Assembly (NCBI GenBank): GCA_023411115.1
Contig: JAEYPF010000006.1
Span: 1-58,055, forward strand
Direction of reading: 5' to 3'
Source: Methanobacteriota archaeon
Lineage (GTDB): Archaea; Methanobacteriota; Methanobacteria; Methanobacteriales; Methanobacteriaceae
DNA: 58,055 bases
Below the pieces are notes generated by a model. It did no database searches. It was not told the origin of the DNA and saw only the letters and a program-made list of their open reading frames with translations. Shown in pieces: positions 7,211 to 16,419 of this stretch. A program made the position numbers and the translations under genes. Positions within the stretch are counted from its first letter, which is position 1, and each line of letters begins with the position of its first letter.

Positions 7211-8191
7211 CTAACTGCGCGTTACGTTGCTGGAATAACGCTCCAGTAAAACAACAGCTTCTGTTACAGTACCTAGGGCCATTTTTGTTTTTGAGTTAGT
7301 GATAAAGCCTGGTGTTTCTTCAATATGCATGACGCTGTAGGTTCTTGGCATTTTTCGAACTGTGAAATTTCTATTTGTAAATGCAACAATTGAATTGATC
7401 AATATGTAATCGAGATTTAAGTTCTTAGATTCTAAGAATCTTTTTAGTTCTATTGCATTTAGTTTAACCTGTTGGCTTGGATTTCCAAGGGCTTTTGCGG
7501 CTATTTTACCTTTATTATTCATCCATTCATTTTCATTGATGATATAATGGCCGCGAAGATTTTTAATGTGGATTAGGAAAATACCAGTTGGCCCTATTAC
7601 AACACAGTCGATTTTTATTCTTTTACCGGGGATTTTCAGGTTGTTTAAAATGAAATAACCTTCAGGCAGTTTCTTAAAATAATCGGCAGCAGGGTTTTCT
7701 TTTGTAGCGACTTTGTAAATATTTCTCTTAGAAACACTTCTTCGGCCTTCTTTTCTGGTGTTTCCCTGGGTTTCTTTTCTTTTACTGAATATGTAAATAA
7801 GAACACCTGCAATCATTAAAATAAAAGATATACAATAAATCAGGATTATCTGAATAAATGAACTTAAAACAGCATTGGGATTTTCAAAGTTTGTATTCTG
7901 CGATACAACAAAAATGGGCCATACATAAGCCAGTAAAAATATGAATAAACCAGAAATTGCCAGTATAAATCCAATTAATGCTGTTTTATTGTAAGTAGAA
8001 AATGTATAAGAATTATCTAAGTCTGCTTCTTTTTCATGCACATGATGGAAATCTTTTTCATAGTATTCATCGAAGTTGTGGTAATATTTTAGACCAGTGC
8101 CGCATTTTTCACAGGTATCTAAATCTTTAATGTTAAAATCAGAGTCAACTTCATAGTAAATTTCACAGTTATCGCAGATTAGATAAGGCAT
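7211..8191 (-). CDS. Zinc-ribbon, two-TM, NERD-domain membrane protein
   Basis: 326 residues in three parts. Residues 1-35 form a zinc ribbon (CDNCEIYYEVD ... CEKCG). About 68-135 holds two transmembrane helices (ALIGFILAISGLFIFLLAYVW and IQIILIYCISFILMIAGVLIYIF). From about 170 there is a NERD domain: GYFILNNLKIPG, IDCVVIGPTGIFLIHIKNLRG, WMNNKG, NPSQQVKLNAIELKRFL. NERD is a nuclease-related fold of the restriction-endonuclease superfamily; the D ... (I/E)xK core here reads D ... HIKN, so the usual acidic residue before the lysine is His and activity is doubtful. It stands alone, divergent from hemB. Confidence 0.75.
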   Translation of the reverse strand: MPYLICDNCEIYYEVDSDFNIKDLDTCEKCGTGLKYYHNFDEYYEKDFHHVHEKEADLDNSYTFSTYNKTALIGFILAISGLFIFLLAYVWPIFVVSQNTNFENPNAVLSSFIQIILIYCISFILMIAGVLIYIFSKRKETQGNTRKEGRRSVSKRNIYKVATKENPAADYFKKLPEGYFILNNLKIPGKRIKIDCVVIGPTGIFLIHIKNLRGHYIINENEWMNNKGKIAAKALGNPSQQVKLNAIELKRFLESKNLNLDYILINSIVAFTNRNFTVRKMPRTYSVMHIEETPGFITNSKTKMALGTVTEAVVLLERYSSNVTRS

Positions 8192-8574
8192 TTTAACATC
8201 CCTGGTTGTATGTTAATTCCATTTCAATTTCTATGATTTTATTTCTATATTACAGTACTATTTAAGTTAATCCATTTATAATTTAAAAACTTAGTACTGA
8301 CAGCACTTTTTGAAACTTTTAATTTATTATCTGTTATAAAACCAGTTTTAATCCCTATTATTGTATTTTTAATTAAAAATTTATATTATCCCTCATATCA
8401 AGTAGATTATAACTTACTTTATTAGTTTACCGCAATTTATTTGTGTTAATTTACTCAAATGTTTTAAAAAGAACCTGTTATATGAAATTAATATTCTATT
8501 TATATTCCATGAGTTATATTCATAAATAATGTGGAATTATAAATATTTTCCAACTAATGATAATAGTGATTAAA
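8192..8574. promoter_or_regulatory. Divergent intergenic region with hemB promoter
   Basis: About 380 bases without a credible gene. Near the right end ATTATAAATA (about 8535-8545) fits an archaeal TATA box, placing the start of hemB transcription near 8563 and giving a very short leader before the ATG at 8575. No palindrome stood out. Confidence 0.45.
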
Positions 8575-9543
8575 ATGCAATTTCCAATTACAAGAATGCG
8601 AAGATTAAGAAAAACTCCCCAAATAAGAAATATTCTGAGTGAAACGAAACTTAATCCAGAAGATTTCATTTACCCCATGTTCATTAAAGAAACTTTAAAG
8701 GATGGCCAGAAAGAGCACATAGATACTATGCCTGGTCAATACAGATATTCATTGAATGATGCAGTAGAAGAAGCAAAAAATCTTGAAGATATGGGGCTGT
8801 CTTCTGTTCTTTTATTTGGAATGCCTGAAGAAAAGAATGAAATAGGATCATCTGCTTATGATGAAAATGGGATTGTTCAAAGAGCAGTTAGTAAATTAAA
8901 GGATGAAACAAATTTAGTTGTCATAACGGACGTCTGCATGTGCCAGTACACTTCCCATGGGCACTGTGGGATAATTAAGGATAATGAAATAATAAATGAT
9001 GAAACCCTTGACTATTTATCAAAAATTGCTTTAAGTCATGCTGTAGCTGGTGCTGATATTGTAGCTCCTTCTGATATGATGGATGGTAGAATTGAAGCAA
9101 TAAGAGAAACCCTTAATGTAAATAACTATGATGACACCCTTATTATGTCATATGCTGCAAAATATGCTTCAGCATTTTATGCTCCATTTAGAGAAGCCGT
9201 AAGCTCGGCACCATCTTTTGGTGATAGAAAAACTTATCAGATGAATCCTACAAATACTAATGAAGCTTTAAGAGAAGCAGAACTTGATTTAGTAGAAGGC
9301 GCAGACATATTAATGATTAAACCTGCAATAGCTTATCTTGATGTGATAAAAGCAATTAAAGATGAATTTAAAATGCCAACTGCTGCTTATCAGGTAAGTG
9401 GTGAGTATTCCATGATTAAAGCAGGCATTGAAGCAGGATATATTACTGAGGACATCATATATGAATCCCTAATATCCATTAAACGTGCAGGTGCAGATCT
9501 TATCATTTCTCACTTTGCACCTGAATTTTTAAAGCAGATATAA
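8575..9543 (+). CDS. hemB: Porphobilinogen synthase (delta-aminolevulinate dehydratase)
   Basis: 322 residues. It condenses two 5-aminolevulinates to porphobilinogen, the common step to F430, corrinoids and siroheme. The start MQFPITRMRRLRKTPQIRN is family-typical. The zinc site DVCMCQYTSHGHCG keeps all three cysteines. The catalytic lysines lie in YAAKYASAFYAPFREA and LMIKPAIAYLDVI, and the C-terminus has YQVSGEYSMI. An in-frame ATG exists at 8557, but the archaeal family begins at MQFP and the presumed TATA box fits 8575. It is followed 42 bases later by a CitG-like gene and then pheS, all rightward. Confidence 0.97.
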   Translation: MQFPITRMRRLRKTPQIRNILSETKLNPEDFIYPMFIKETLKDGQKEHIDTMPGQYRYSLNDAVEEAKNLEDMGLSSVLLFGMPEEKNEIGSSAYDENGIVQRAVSKLKDETNLVVITDVCMCQYTSHGHCGIIKDNEIINDETLDYLSKIALSHAVAGADIVAPSDMMDGRIEAIRETLNVNNYDDTLIMSYAAKYASAFYAPFREAVSSAPSFGDRKTYQMNPTNTNEALREAELDLVEGADILMIKPAIAYLDVIKAIKDEFKMPTAAYQVSGEYSMIKAGIEAGYITEDIIYESLISIKRAGADLIISHFAPEFLKQI

Positions 9544-9585
9544 TATTGGCTGAATATAAAAACAAAAATGAATTGAGGAATTAAC

Positions 9586-10494
9586 ATGGATCCAGAGTTA
9601 ATCGCGAAAATAGCACAGGTTGCATCAGTTCTTGAAGTGAGTGGCCATCCAAAACCAGGAAACGTTCATCGTACACAGGACTTCGACGACATGATTTTTG
9701 AAGATTTCCTGATAAGTGGCGTTGTTATAGGAGATTTAATGAAAAAAGCCGCTGAAAGGGGAAGTAGATACAGTAGAGATGATTCATTACATGAAATCAG
9801 AGTAGGCGAAATCATAAAGGAAGCTGTTATTGAAACAGATAAGTGGATTGGAAACAATACCAATTTGGGAATAGTCTTGATGTTAACACCATTATGTGCT
9901 TCTGCAGGGATGAGTTGTAATATAAATGATTTAAGAAAGAATGTAGGAAGAATAATGGAAGCAACAACTTCACAAGACGCTTTAAATTTTTATGATGCTA
10001 TAAATATTGCAGATGCTGGAGGAATGGGCGAACAGGAAGATTTAGATGTTGCAGATGCCGAAGCACGGGAGAAAATTCTGGAAGAAAACATCAACATGTA
10101 TAAAGTGCTTCAAATGTCATCTAAATGGGATTCATTATCATATGAACTTACAAATAGAATGCCTATAACATTTGGAATTGGCTTTCCTACATTTAGAACT
10201 GTTAAGATGGAATATGGGGTAATAAATAAGGCTACAGTTCAAACATTTCTTACTATTTTGTCCAAAAAACCAGATACTTTAATTTCAAGGAAATATGGGG
10301 ATGACATGGCAAAACTTGTTTCTGCAGATGCAGATTCAATACTTCAAAGCGGAGGAATTTTAAACCCTCAAGGAGAGCTTTTACTCCGTGAATTTGATAA
10401 ACAGCTTTTAAGAAATAAGCTTAACCCCGGAACAACTGCAGATATTACTGCGGCTTCCATAATGGTTGCATATCTGGATGAATTTGTATTCTAA
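9586..10494 (+). CDS. Triphosphoribosyl-dephospho-CoA synthase (CitG/MdcB) family protein
   Basis: 302 residues. The N-terminal VLEVSGHPKPGNVHRTQDFDD and the later GGMGEQEDLDVADAEARE and LNPGTTADITAASIMVAYL are the CitG/MdcB signatures. Bacterial members make the prosthetic group of citrate lyase or malonate decarboxylase from ATP and dephospho-CoA. Methanogens have neither enzyme, and no acyl-carrier partner is visible here, so the real substrate in this lineage is open. The start has TGAGGA upstream. Co-orientation with hemB suggests a shared transcript but not a shared pathway. Confidence 0.8.
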   Translation: MDPELIAKIAQVASVLEVSGHPKPGNVHRTQDFDDMIFEDFLISGVVIGDLMKKAAERGSRYSRDDSLHEIRVGEIIKEAVIETDKWIGNNTNLGIVLMLTPLCASAGMSCNINDLRKNVGRIMEATTSQDALNFYDAINIADAGGMGEQEDLDVADAEAREKILEENINMYKVLQMSSKWDSLSYELTNRMPITFGIGFPTFRTVKMEYGVINKATVQTFLTILSKKPDTLISRKYGDDMAKLVSADADSILQSGGILNPQGELLLREFDKQLLRNKLNPGTTADITAASIMVAYLDEFVF

Positions 10495-10575
10495 CAAATT
10501 GAATATTTAAATTTAAAGTAATTGAATAAACAGATATAGATAATGACAGAATTATTGCATTAGGAGTAAAATATC

Positions 10576-12105
10576 ATGCTTCAAAATATCATTGATGAGT
10601 TACATATTTACGAAAAAAAGGTTTTAAAAGGACTTGAATCATTAAATTATGAGGCAGCACCTGAAGATATTGTTGAATCTCAAAATATGGATATTAAATC
10701 TGTGATGAGTGCAGCTGGTTCTTTAGAATCCAAAGGGCTTATAGAAGTCCAAAAAGATGTTAAGCAGGTAATAAGCTTAAGCGATACTGGAAAAGAATAT
10801 GCTGAAGAAGGTTTACCTGAGCGAAAAATTCTACGAGTTTTAAATGAGGAAGAAGATATACCTATGAAAGATATTGGCAGTAAAGCTGATTTAGATTCTT
10901 CTGAGGTTAAAGTAGCCATAGGATGGTTACGTAGAAAGAAATGGGCTGTAATAGATAAGGGAATTGTAAAAATAACAGAAGAAGGTAAAGAAGCGGTATC
11001 TAAAGAATATAATGATGAATTGTTACTGGATAAACTTCTAGATACACAAAAAATGCTTCTTTTCAACCCTACTAAATTAATTAAAGATGGATTCGATCTT
11101 TTAAAGAAAAGAAAGGGCATTATACAGATAAAAAAAGAACCAGAGTACAAATTAGAAGTAACAGAAAAAGGTAAAGAACTTCTGAATATTGGAATAGAAA
11201 TCAGGGAAGAAGCAACTCAATTAACTCATGAACAATTAAAAACAGGGTCATGGAAAGAATTAAAATTCAGAGGTTATGATGTTTATGCCGAACACCCTGA
11301 GACTTTCCCTGGAAAAATGCATCCATTGCAGAGAACAATAGAAGATATAAGACAGATATTCCTTAAGATGGGATTCACAGAATCAAGAGGGTCTATCTTA
11401 GAATCGGCTTTTTGGAACTTTGATTGCCTGTTCCAGCCTCAAGATCATGCAGCACGTGAGATGCAGGACACATTTTATATTAAGGAACCAAAGTATGTCA
11501 ATCTTCCATCAAATGACCTTATTGAGAATGTTCGCACAGCTCATGAAAATGGAGGGACTACAGGTTCTGAAGGATGGGGCTATTCCTGGGACATTGAAGT
11601 TGCAAAGCAGTCAGTACTTAGAACGCACACTACATGTGTATCTGCAAGGCACCTGGCTGAAAATGAACCTCCTCTTAAAATGTTTTCAGTTGGTAGAGTA
11701 TTTAGAAGGGAGACTATAACTTATAAGCATCTTCCTGAGTTCCATCAAGTCGAAGGAATTGTAGCGTCTGAAGATATAACATTTAAAAATCTTCTGGGTA
11801 TTATAAAAGAATTTTACCACAAGTTAGGTTTTGAAGTTAGATTTAGACCTGCATATTTCCCTTACACTTACCTATCCGTAGAATGTGAAATTTATTTGCC
11901 TCATAAAAAGACATGGATAGAACTGGGTGGAGCTGGAATGTTTAGACCTGAAGTTTTAGAGCCTCTTGGAGTCAAAACACCTGTTTTAGCATTTGGTCTA
12001 GGAATTGAAAGACTTGCAATGTTAAGACTTGATATTAAAGATATAAGGATGCTTTACAAGAGTGACATCGGTTGGTTAAGACATTTGCCAGTTAAACTTG
12101 ATTAA
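10576..12105 (+). CDS. pheS: Phenylalanyl-tRNA synthetase alpha subunit
   Basis: 509 residues, the archaeal/eukaryotic length. It has N-terminal winged-helix repeats (to about 220) followed by the class II catalytic core. Recognisable parts are HPLQRTIEDIRQIFLKMGF, SVLRTHTTCVSARHLAE, the motif 2 region FRRETITYKHLPEFHQVEG, FPYTYLSVECEIY, and motif 3 AFGLGIERLAMLRL. It charges tRNA-Phe together with PheT, which is not in the window. The ATG at 10576 has TAGGAGT upstream. Confidence 0.97.
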   Translation: MLQNIIDELHIYEKKVLKGLESLNYEAAPEDIVESQNMDIKSVMSAAGSLESKGLIEVQKDVKQVISLSDTGKEYAEEGLPERKILRVLNEEEDIPMKDIGSKADLDSSEVKVAIGWLRRKKWAVIDKGIVKITEEGKEAVSKEYNDELLLDKLLDTQKMLLFNPTKLIKDGFDLLKKRKGIIQIKKEPEYKLEVTEKGKELLNIGIEIREEATQLTHEQLKTGSWKELKFRGYDVYAEHPETFPGKMHPLQRTIEDIRQIFLKMGFTESRGSILESAFWNFDCLFQPQDHAAREMQDTFYIKEPKYVNLPSNDLIENVRTAHENGGTTGSEGWGYSWDIEVAKQSVLRTHTTCVSARHLAENEPPLKMFSVGRVFRRETITYKHLPEFHQVEGIVASEDITFKNLLGIIKEFYHKLGFEVRFRPAYFPYTYLSVECEIYLPHKKTWIELGGAGMFRPEVLEPLGVKTPVLAFGLGIERLAMLRLDIKDIRMLYKSDIGWLRHLPVKLD

Positions 12106-12155
12106 TCAGCTTCAATCAATTTATTTTTAATATAAAATTAAGTAGGTTAAGTAGC

Positions 12156-12428
12156 TTAATCAACTGATGATCGATATTTGAGTATAACAATGAGTGTAGC
12201 AAGTCCTAAGAAAAATCCAACAGAATTTGGAACTATGATGTAGATATTATTTAATCCAAAACCATAAATTACCCAGAACATGCCGTTCAATATCATCATT
12301 CCATATAAAACTGGAGAAACTTCATTGGAAGTTTTATATTTTAAGATGTCCCTGATCTGGTCAATTGTGCTTATAAACATTAATGTAGAGATAATACTTG
12401 CTATTAATCCTATAGTTTCAATATCCAT
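12156..12428 (-). CDS. SemiSWEET-like small sugar transporter
   Basis: 90 residues with three transmembrane helices: IGLIASIISTLMFISTID, YGMMILNGMFWVIYGF and YIIVPNSVGFFLGLATLIVIL. The order and the conserved LNGMFW and PNSVGF segments match the SWEET/MtN3 three-helix unit, which dimerises into a transporter. The usual PQ of PQ-loop relatives is not present. Substrate unknown. It is a single gene on the strand opposite pheS. Confidence 0.75.
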   Translation of the reverse strand: MDIETIGLIASIISTLMFISTIDQIRDILKYKTSNEVSPVLYGMMILNGMFWVIYGFGLNNIYIIVPNSVGFFLGLATLIVILKYRSSVD

Positions 12429-12516
12429 TTTTAATTCCTATTTTATATTTATTGGAATTACATAAATAAAAATAATAATGAAAATTTTCTTCTCTAAATA
12501 AAAAAATGTTCAAGGT

Positions 12517-14070
12517 TTAACAATTACCTTGAAGAAGAGTTTTTCTCAGTTCTCTTTCTGATTCTGTGATCAAATCAACTTTATCTACGGAAATATTTTT
12601 TTCATGCAGATACGTTGCAAGTAGTACTGGGGTTATGGCATCTGATACATCTACAAGGACAGCATCTGCTTCATATGAAATGCCATAGGCTCCATAATCT
12701 GCAAGCGCTTTAGATGCGGCTTCTAAATCGCTAGTTTTCACGCGGTATGATCTTACCTTTCTTTCAATATCTGCAATGTCGATATTTTTTCTTTGAAGCT
12801 CAATGAGAATGTGTTTTCCAAGTGTTTCTTCAATGACCTCCATGTCTACGATGTCTTTTCTTAGGTTTATACGAACCGCCTGTGCAATTTGAGCCAGGTC
12901 CCTTGCATGGGCAAAACTTGGCTGTAGACCTTCCCCTCCTTCAGAAACAGGAGTATAAACATTTAAAAATCTTTCTACAATATCTTCACCGTATTTTTCC
13001 TCTAATTCATCTAAATTTCTCCTGAAAACCTTTGCTAACTCATCAAGAGGTGGATTTTTAAGGAAAATATGCAGTGGGGCCCTTCTTAAATGAGCTTCAT
13101 CCATTATACTTATATCTAAGTTAGTGGAAAAGGCAGGTATAAAATGGGTGTGAACAATTACTGGAACTCCCCTTACATAAATAACGTCTTTTTTATTTTC
13201 CATCGGTACAATAAGTCTATTTAAAATGAGTTCATGGTCATCACGCTGTCTTCCAAGGTCATCTATTAAAAGTACTCCACCGCTTGCCTTTATTATTGGA
13301 GAAGTTTCATAAACACCCTTATCAGGATTGTAATTTGTTTCAAGTTTATTTAAACTAAGTTCTGCACCTGTTAACACAAATGGGGCGTGAATTTTAACCC
13401 ATCGAGGATCTTCAGGTTGTTCAGGGCACATTTTATGGAAGTCAGGATCGAAAAATTGGACTACTGCCCCTCCAAATTCTATGAATTTTGGAATTATGAT
13501 TGGTGGAAGAAGGTCAGACATTTTACTTACTGTAAATGTTTTACCGGTTCCAGGAGGTCCATAAACAAAAATACCTTTACCAATGGTACATGATTCCAGT
13601 AAAACTCTTTTGGCATGTTCTACACCTACAACATCACTAAAAGTATCATTAACAACATTTTCAGGTATTATGATGGGGTGACGCCCTTTTAATTGAGCTT
13701 CCATCATTTTGTAGTAATCATCGTATGAAACTGGTGCCATACCAATGTAGGGGTTTTCTTCAAATGCTCTTCTGGCTTTTTCATGCCCTTTTTTTGTTAC
13801 AGTATATTCGACACTTGAAAATAAGAATCCCCCTCCAGTTGGAGCACAAAATCCATCTTCTTCTAATTTTCTGAGGTTTTCCTCTAAAATGTCCCAGTGA
13901 ATTCCTGTCATTTCATTTATTCTACTGGTTTTAATGGTCCCATAACTTGATATGATCTTTAACATTAGATTTTTAACGAAGTTTCCTGAAAGTTTAAGTT
14001 TTTCAAGGGTTTTTGGTTGTTTAAGGATCTCGAATATCTGTTCCATCAATTCATCATGATAATAATTCAT
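12517..14070 (-). CDS. AAA-family ATPase with N-terminal winged helix
   Basis: 517 residues. Residues 1-105 look like a winged-helix domain (LMLKIISSYGTIKTSRINEMTGI ... VEYTVTKKGHEKARRAF). An AAA module follows, with Walker A GPPGTGKT (171-178), Walker B VLLIDDLG (about 270), a sensor-like region IPAFSTNLDIS and an arginine-rich EAHLRRAPLHIFL. The C-terminal region adds a helical lid and a basic segment. It resembles uncharacterised MoxR/Rubisco-activase-like ATPases in methanogens, but I cannot name a function. The ATG at 14070 has a perfect GGTGATCC ribosome site. No substrate operon adjoins it. Confidence 0.7.
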   Translation of the reverse strand: MNYYHDELMEQIFEILKQPKTLEKLKLSGNFVKNLMLKIISSYGTIKTSRINEMTGIHWDILEENLRKLEEDGFCAPTGGGFLFSSVEYTVTKKGHEKARRAFEENPYIGMAPVSYDDYYKMMEAQLKGRHPIIIPENVVNDTFSDVVGVEHAKRVLLESCTIGKGIFVYGPPGTGKTFTVSKMSDLLPPIIIPKFIEFGGAVVQFFDPDFHKMCPEQPEDPRWVKIHAPFVLTGAELSLNKLETNYNPDKGVYETSPIIKASGGVLLIDDLGRQRDDHELILNRLIVPMENKKDVIYVRGVPVIVHTHFIPAFSTNLDISIMDEAHLRRAPLHIFLKNPPLDELAKVFRRNLDELEEKYGEDIVERFLNVYTPVSEGGEGLQPSFAHARDLAQIAQAVRINLRKDIVDMEVIEETLGKHILIELQRKNIDIADIERKVRSYRVKTSDLEAASKALADYGAYGISYEADAVLVDVSDAITPVLLATYLHEKNISVDKVDLITESERELRKTLLQGNC

Positions 14071-14180
14071 TGGATCACCTGTTAAGAATACACGAAGTGT
14101 TTGTGTATTATATTCACTATTTTATAAACTTTTAAAGTATTTATTGTGCATTTCAGTGCGCTATATTTTTGGGGAATATT

Positions 14181-14861
14181 TTAGAGGATATCTTTAAGCT
14201 CTCCGATATGAGATATTACATCTATATTTATATCTTTTTCTTGAAGATATTCTTTTTCAGATTCTTCAAGTTTAGAATTAACAAGTATTGCAGACATCCC
14301 AACGTTTACAGCACCTAATATGTCCTCGCTGAACTTATTTCCAATCATGACGGATTTTTCTGCTTTACATCCCATTTTTTCAAGGGCAAGTTCAAAGATG
14401 TGTTGGTCCGGCTTTTCTGCCTTAGCTTCTTCAGAGGTTATAACATGATCAAAGAAATGATGTAAATCAAGCCTTATCAATTTTTCCCATTGTTTGATCG
14501 TTATTCCGTTTGATATCACTCCAAGATGGTAGCCTCTCTTTTTTAAATAGATCAATGTGGATGTTGTCTGAGGAAATAGCCTCAGCAGCGCAAATTTAAC
14601 GTTGTGATAGGTGATCATTCCCAGAGCGATGAGAAGCGGTTTTTCTTCTCCAAATACTCTTTTAGTCAAAACATTGAAATGTTTATCGTAATTTGAGCCG
14701 TATTCTGTAATTATTTCCCTTAAAAGCTTATAAGCATCATCAGATGAGAGAGGTAAACCTGCATCTATCATTACATTAAGTGCAGCCTTCCTTGCAAGCT
14801 TTGCAAAACCAGAAGTATCGTATAAAGTATCATCAATATCAAAAAAAACTGCTTTTATCAT
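14181..14861 (-). CDS. HAD-superfamily hydrolase (subfamily IA, TIGR02253-like)
   Basis: 227 residues. HAD motif I is FFDIDDTLYDT near the N-terminus, motif II is VISNGITIKQW, the lysine is in EAKAEKPDQHIF, and motif III/IV is VMIGNKFSEDILGAVNVGM. These predict a Mg-dependent phosphatase of small phosphorylated metabolites. The GTG nine bases upstream of the ATG at 14861 belongs to the AGGTG ribosome site, so 14861 is preferred. Substrate unknown. Confidence 0.85.
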   Translation of the reverse strand: MIKAVFFDIDDTLYDTSGFAKLARKAALNVMIDAGLPLSSDDAYKLLREIITEYGSNYDKHFNVLTKRVFGEEKPLLIALGMITYHNVKFALLRLFPQTTSTLIYLKKRGYHLGVISNGITIKQWEKLIRLDLHHFFDHVITSEEAKAEKPDQHIFELALEKMGCKAEKSVMIGNKFSEDILGAVNVGMSAILVNSKLEESEKEYLQEKDINIDVISHIGELKDIL

Positions 14862-15021
14862 TATTAACACCTGTATAATTGTAAAGATTGAGTATACATT
14901 TAACTGGAACAGTTATATATATTTGGAAGTTTTAATTTTAGGGATGTTTTTATTCATGAAATCGTATTATTTTTTTATAGAATACTAGACATATTAAAAA
15001 TGCAATTCTATGTATAAAATG

Positions 15022-15558
15022 TTATTTTGTGTTTAATGAATTAAAAATGATATTTGCTATATTATTAAGTTTCAGGGATTTTGATTCGTTATCATAGATA
15101 ATTATAGAGTATACTATGTCTTTTTTATCTTTGAAGTAGAAATCAATATACATTAAAGTCCAATCTTCCCCCTGAACTGTAGTAACACTTTTGAATATCT
15201 CTATTCCGTTTGGATTAATTTCTGTAGTATTTGATATTACTTTAGAATAAGGATCGATATCAGGGGAATACTGAGTTAATTCTCGTGCCTTATTTGGATC
15301 ATTAATGTCCTTATATCTTATAACGTCGATTCGTGTAGTATTATCCATTAAATTAACTATATTAACCCAATCTGCATCGCCAATTACAGTATGTGGGGTG
15401 GTTTGTTTAAAATTTTCAGTGTAGTTAAAAGTTATAAAACCATTAGAATAAATTTGCTGCAAGCCTGAATTTTGAGAATACGGATTCTCTACAAATAGAA
15501 AAATACATAGGGCTATCCCTATAATTACTAAAACTAAAATTGGCAATATTTTCTTCAA
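15022..15558 (-). CDS. Membrane-anchored PsbP-like extracytoplasmic protein
   Basis: 178 residues with one N-terminal hydrophobic helix (ILPILVLVIIGIALCIFLF) and an extracytoplasmic domain. That domain has FITFNYTENFKQTTP, NTTRIDVIRYKD and YSKVISNTTEINPNGIEIFKSVTTVQGEDWTLMYIDFYFKDKK, the pattern of the many PsbP-related proteins of Methanobacterium. Role unknown. The TTG start at 15558 is served by AAGGGGAT. Confidence 0.6.
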   Translation of the reverse strand: MKKILPILVLVIIGIALCIFLFVENPYSQNSGLQQIYSNGFITFNYTENFKQTTPHTVIGDADWVNIVNLMDNTTRIDVIRYKDINDPNKARELTQYSPDIDPYSKVISNTTEINPNGIEIFKSVTTVQGEDWTLMYIDFYFKDKKDIVYSIIIYDNESKSLKLNNIANIIFNSLNTK

Positions 15559-15722
15559 ATTTTATCCCCTTTATTTCTTAATAATGGGTTTTTCATTTGA
15601 AATAATATAAATATTACTTTTAATGTTCTAATAAAAAAATTTATTCAGAAACTGACCAAAAATCGATTATGTCATTTAAAAATTCAAGTTTAAGCAATGT
15701 ATTTTTATGAAAAAATCAACAT

Positions 15723-16382
15723 TTAAAAAAACGCATCAAGACTGCTCTGTTTCTCTTTATGCAGTATTTCTTCTTCAGAATAGCCAAGCGCTTCTATTAT
15801 CCTTCCCACTGCTGGAAGCACCTGATTTTCAATATAGTAGTTAGGATCGTAATTTGCAATTTCTGCATCTTCTATGGGCACAGCTCGCTTACTTATGGGT
15901 TCTCTTCCTTTTACCACAACATACCTTATAATAGTGCCTCTTCCCACATCTCTTCCTTTTTTTATGGATCTCTTCGCAGCTAAAACGTGAGGTGCCATCT
16001 GTGCATATTCATGGGGATGTTTAGTAAGCTGTGTATGGATTACCAGATCTTCTAATTTAACATTTCCGTTTCTAAGATCATCAATGACGTCTTTAATGAT
16101 TTTGGCTGCTTTTTGGGGAGATGCATCTTTCAAGATAGCAGTTAAGACTTTTTGCTGGGTATTCTTAGTTATCGCTGCCCAGTCTCTCCTTACAAGTTCT
16201 AGACCTTTCACAACTATGGTGTTATCTTCCTGAATAAGGGCATATCTTTTCTTTGTAACAAAAAAACCTCTTTTAAAGAATCCTTCATACTCAAGTTCCA
16301 TACCTTCGGGTAAATCCTTATTTATAGCATTAAGGAACTTTTCAGCGTTTTCTAAGATTTCTTCATTCAACAGATACACCAT
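15723..16382 (-). CDS. polB2: Small subunit of split family-B DNA polymerase (PolB C-terminal part)
   Basis: 219 residues that correspond only to the end of a family-B polymerase. The motif FFKRGFFVTKKRYALI is the KKRY segment that follows catalytic motif C. The thumb region (LVRRDWAAITKNTQQKVLTAIL ... YVVVKGREPISKRAVPIED) is next, and the protein ends in a PCNA-binding PIP box, QSSLDAFF. Palm motifs A-C are missing and must lie in a separately encoded large subunit not in this window. A two-gene PolB is known from Methanothermobacter thermautotrophicus, where the small subunit also lies next to rps8e. It follows rps8e by 37 bases and has no clear ribosome site. Confidence 0.9.
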   Translation of the reverse strand: MVYLLNEEILENAEKFLNAINKDLPEGMELEYEGFFKRGFFVTKKRYALIQEDNTIVVKGLELVRRDWAAITKNTQQKVLTAILKDASPQKAAKIIKDVIDDLRNGNVKLEDLVIHTQLTKHPHEYAQMAPHVLAAKRSIKKGRDVGRGTIIRYVVVKGREPISKRAVPIEDAEIANYDPNYYIENQVLPAVGRIIEALGYSEEEILHKEKQSSLDAFF

Positions 16383-16419
16383 GATTAGATTAAAATAAGA
16401 TTAAGGAGTATTAATTGAT

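Noticed and set aside
11420..11719. 99-residue frame inside pheS
   Set aside because: Out-of-frame shadow of the pheS catalytic core.
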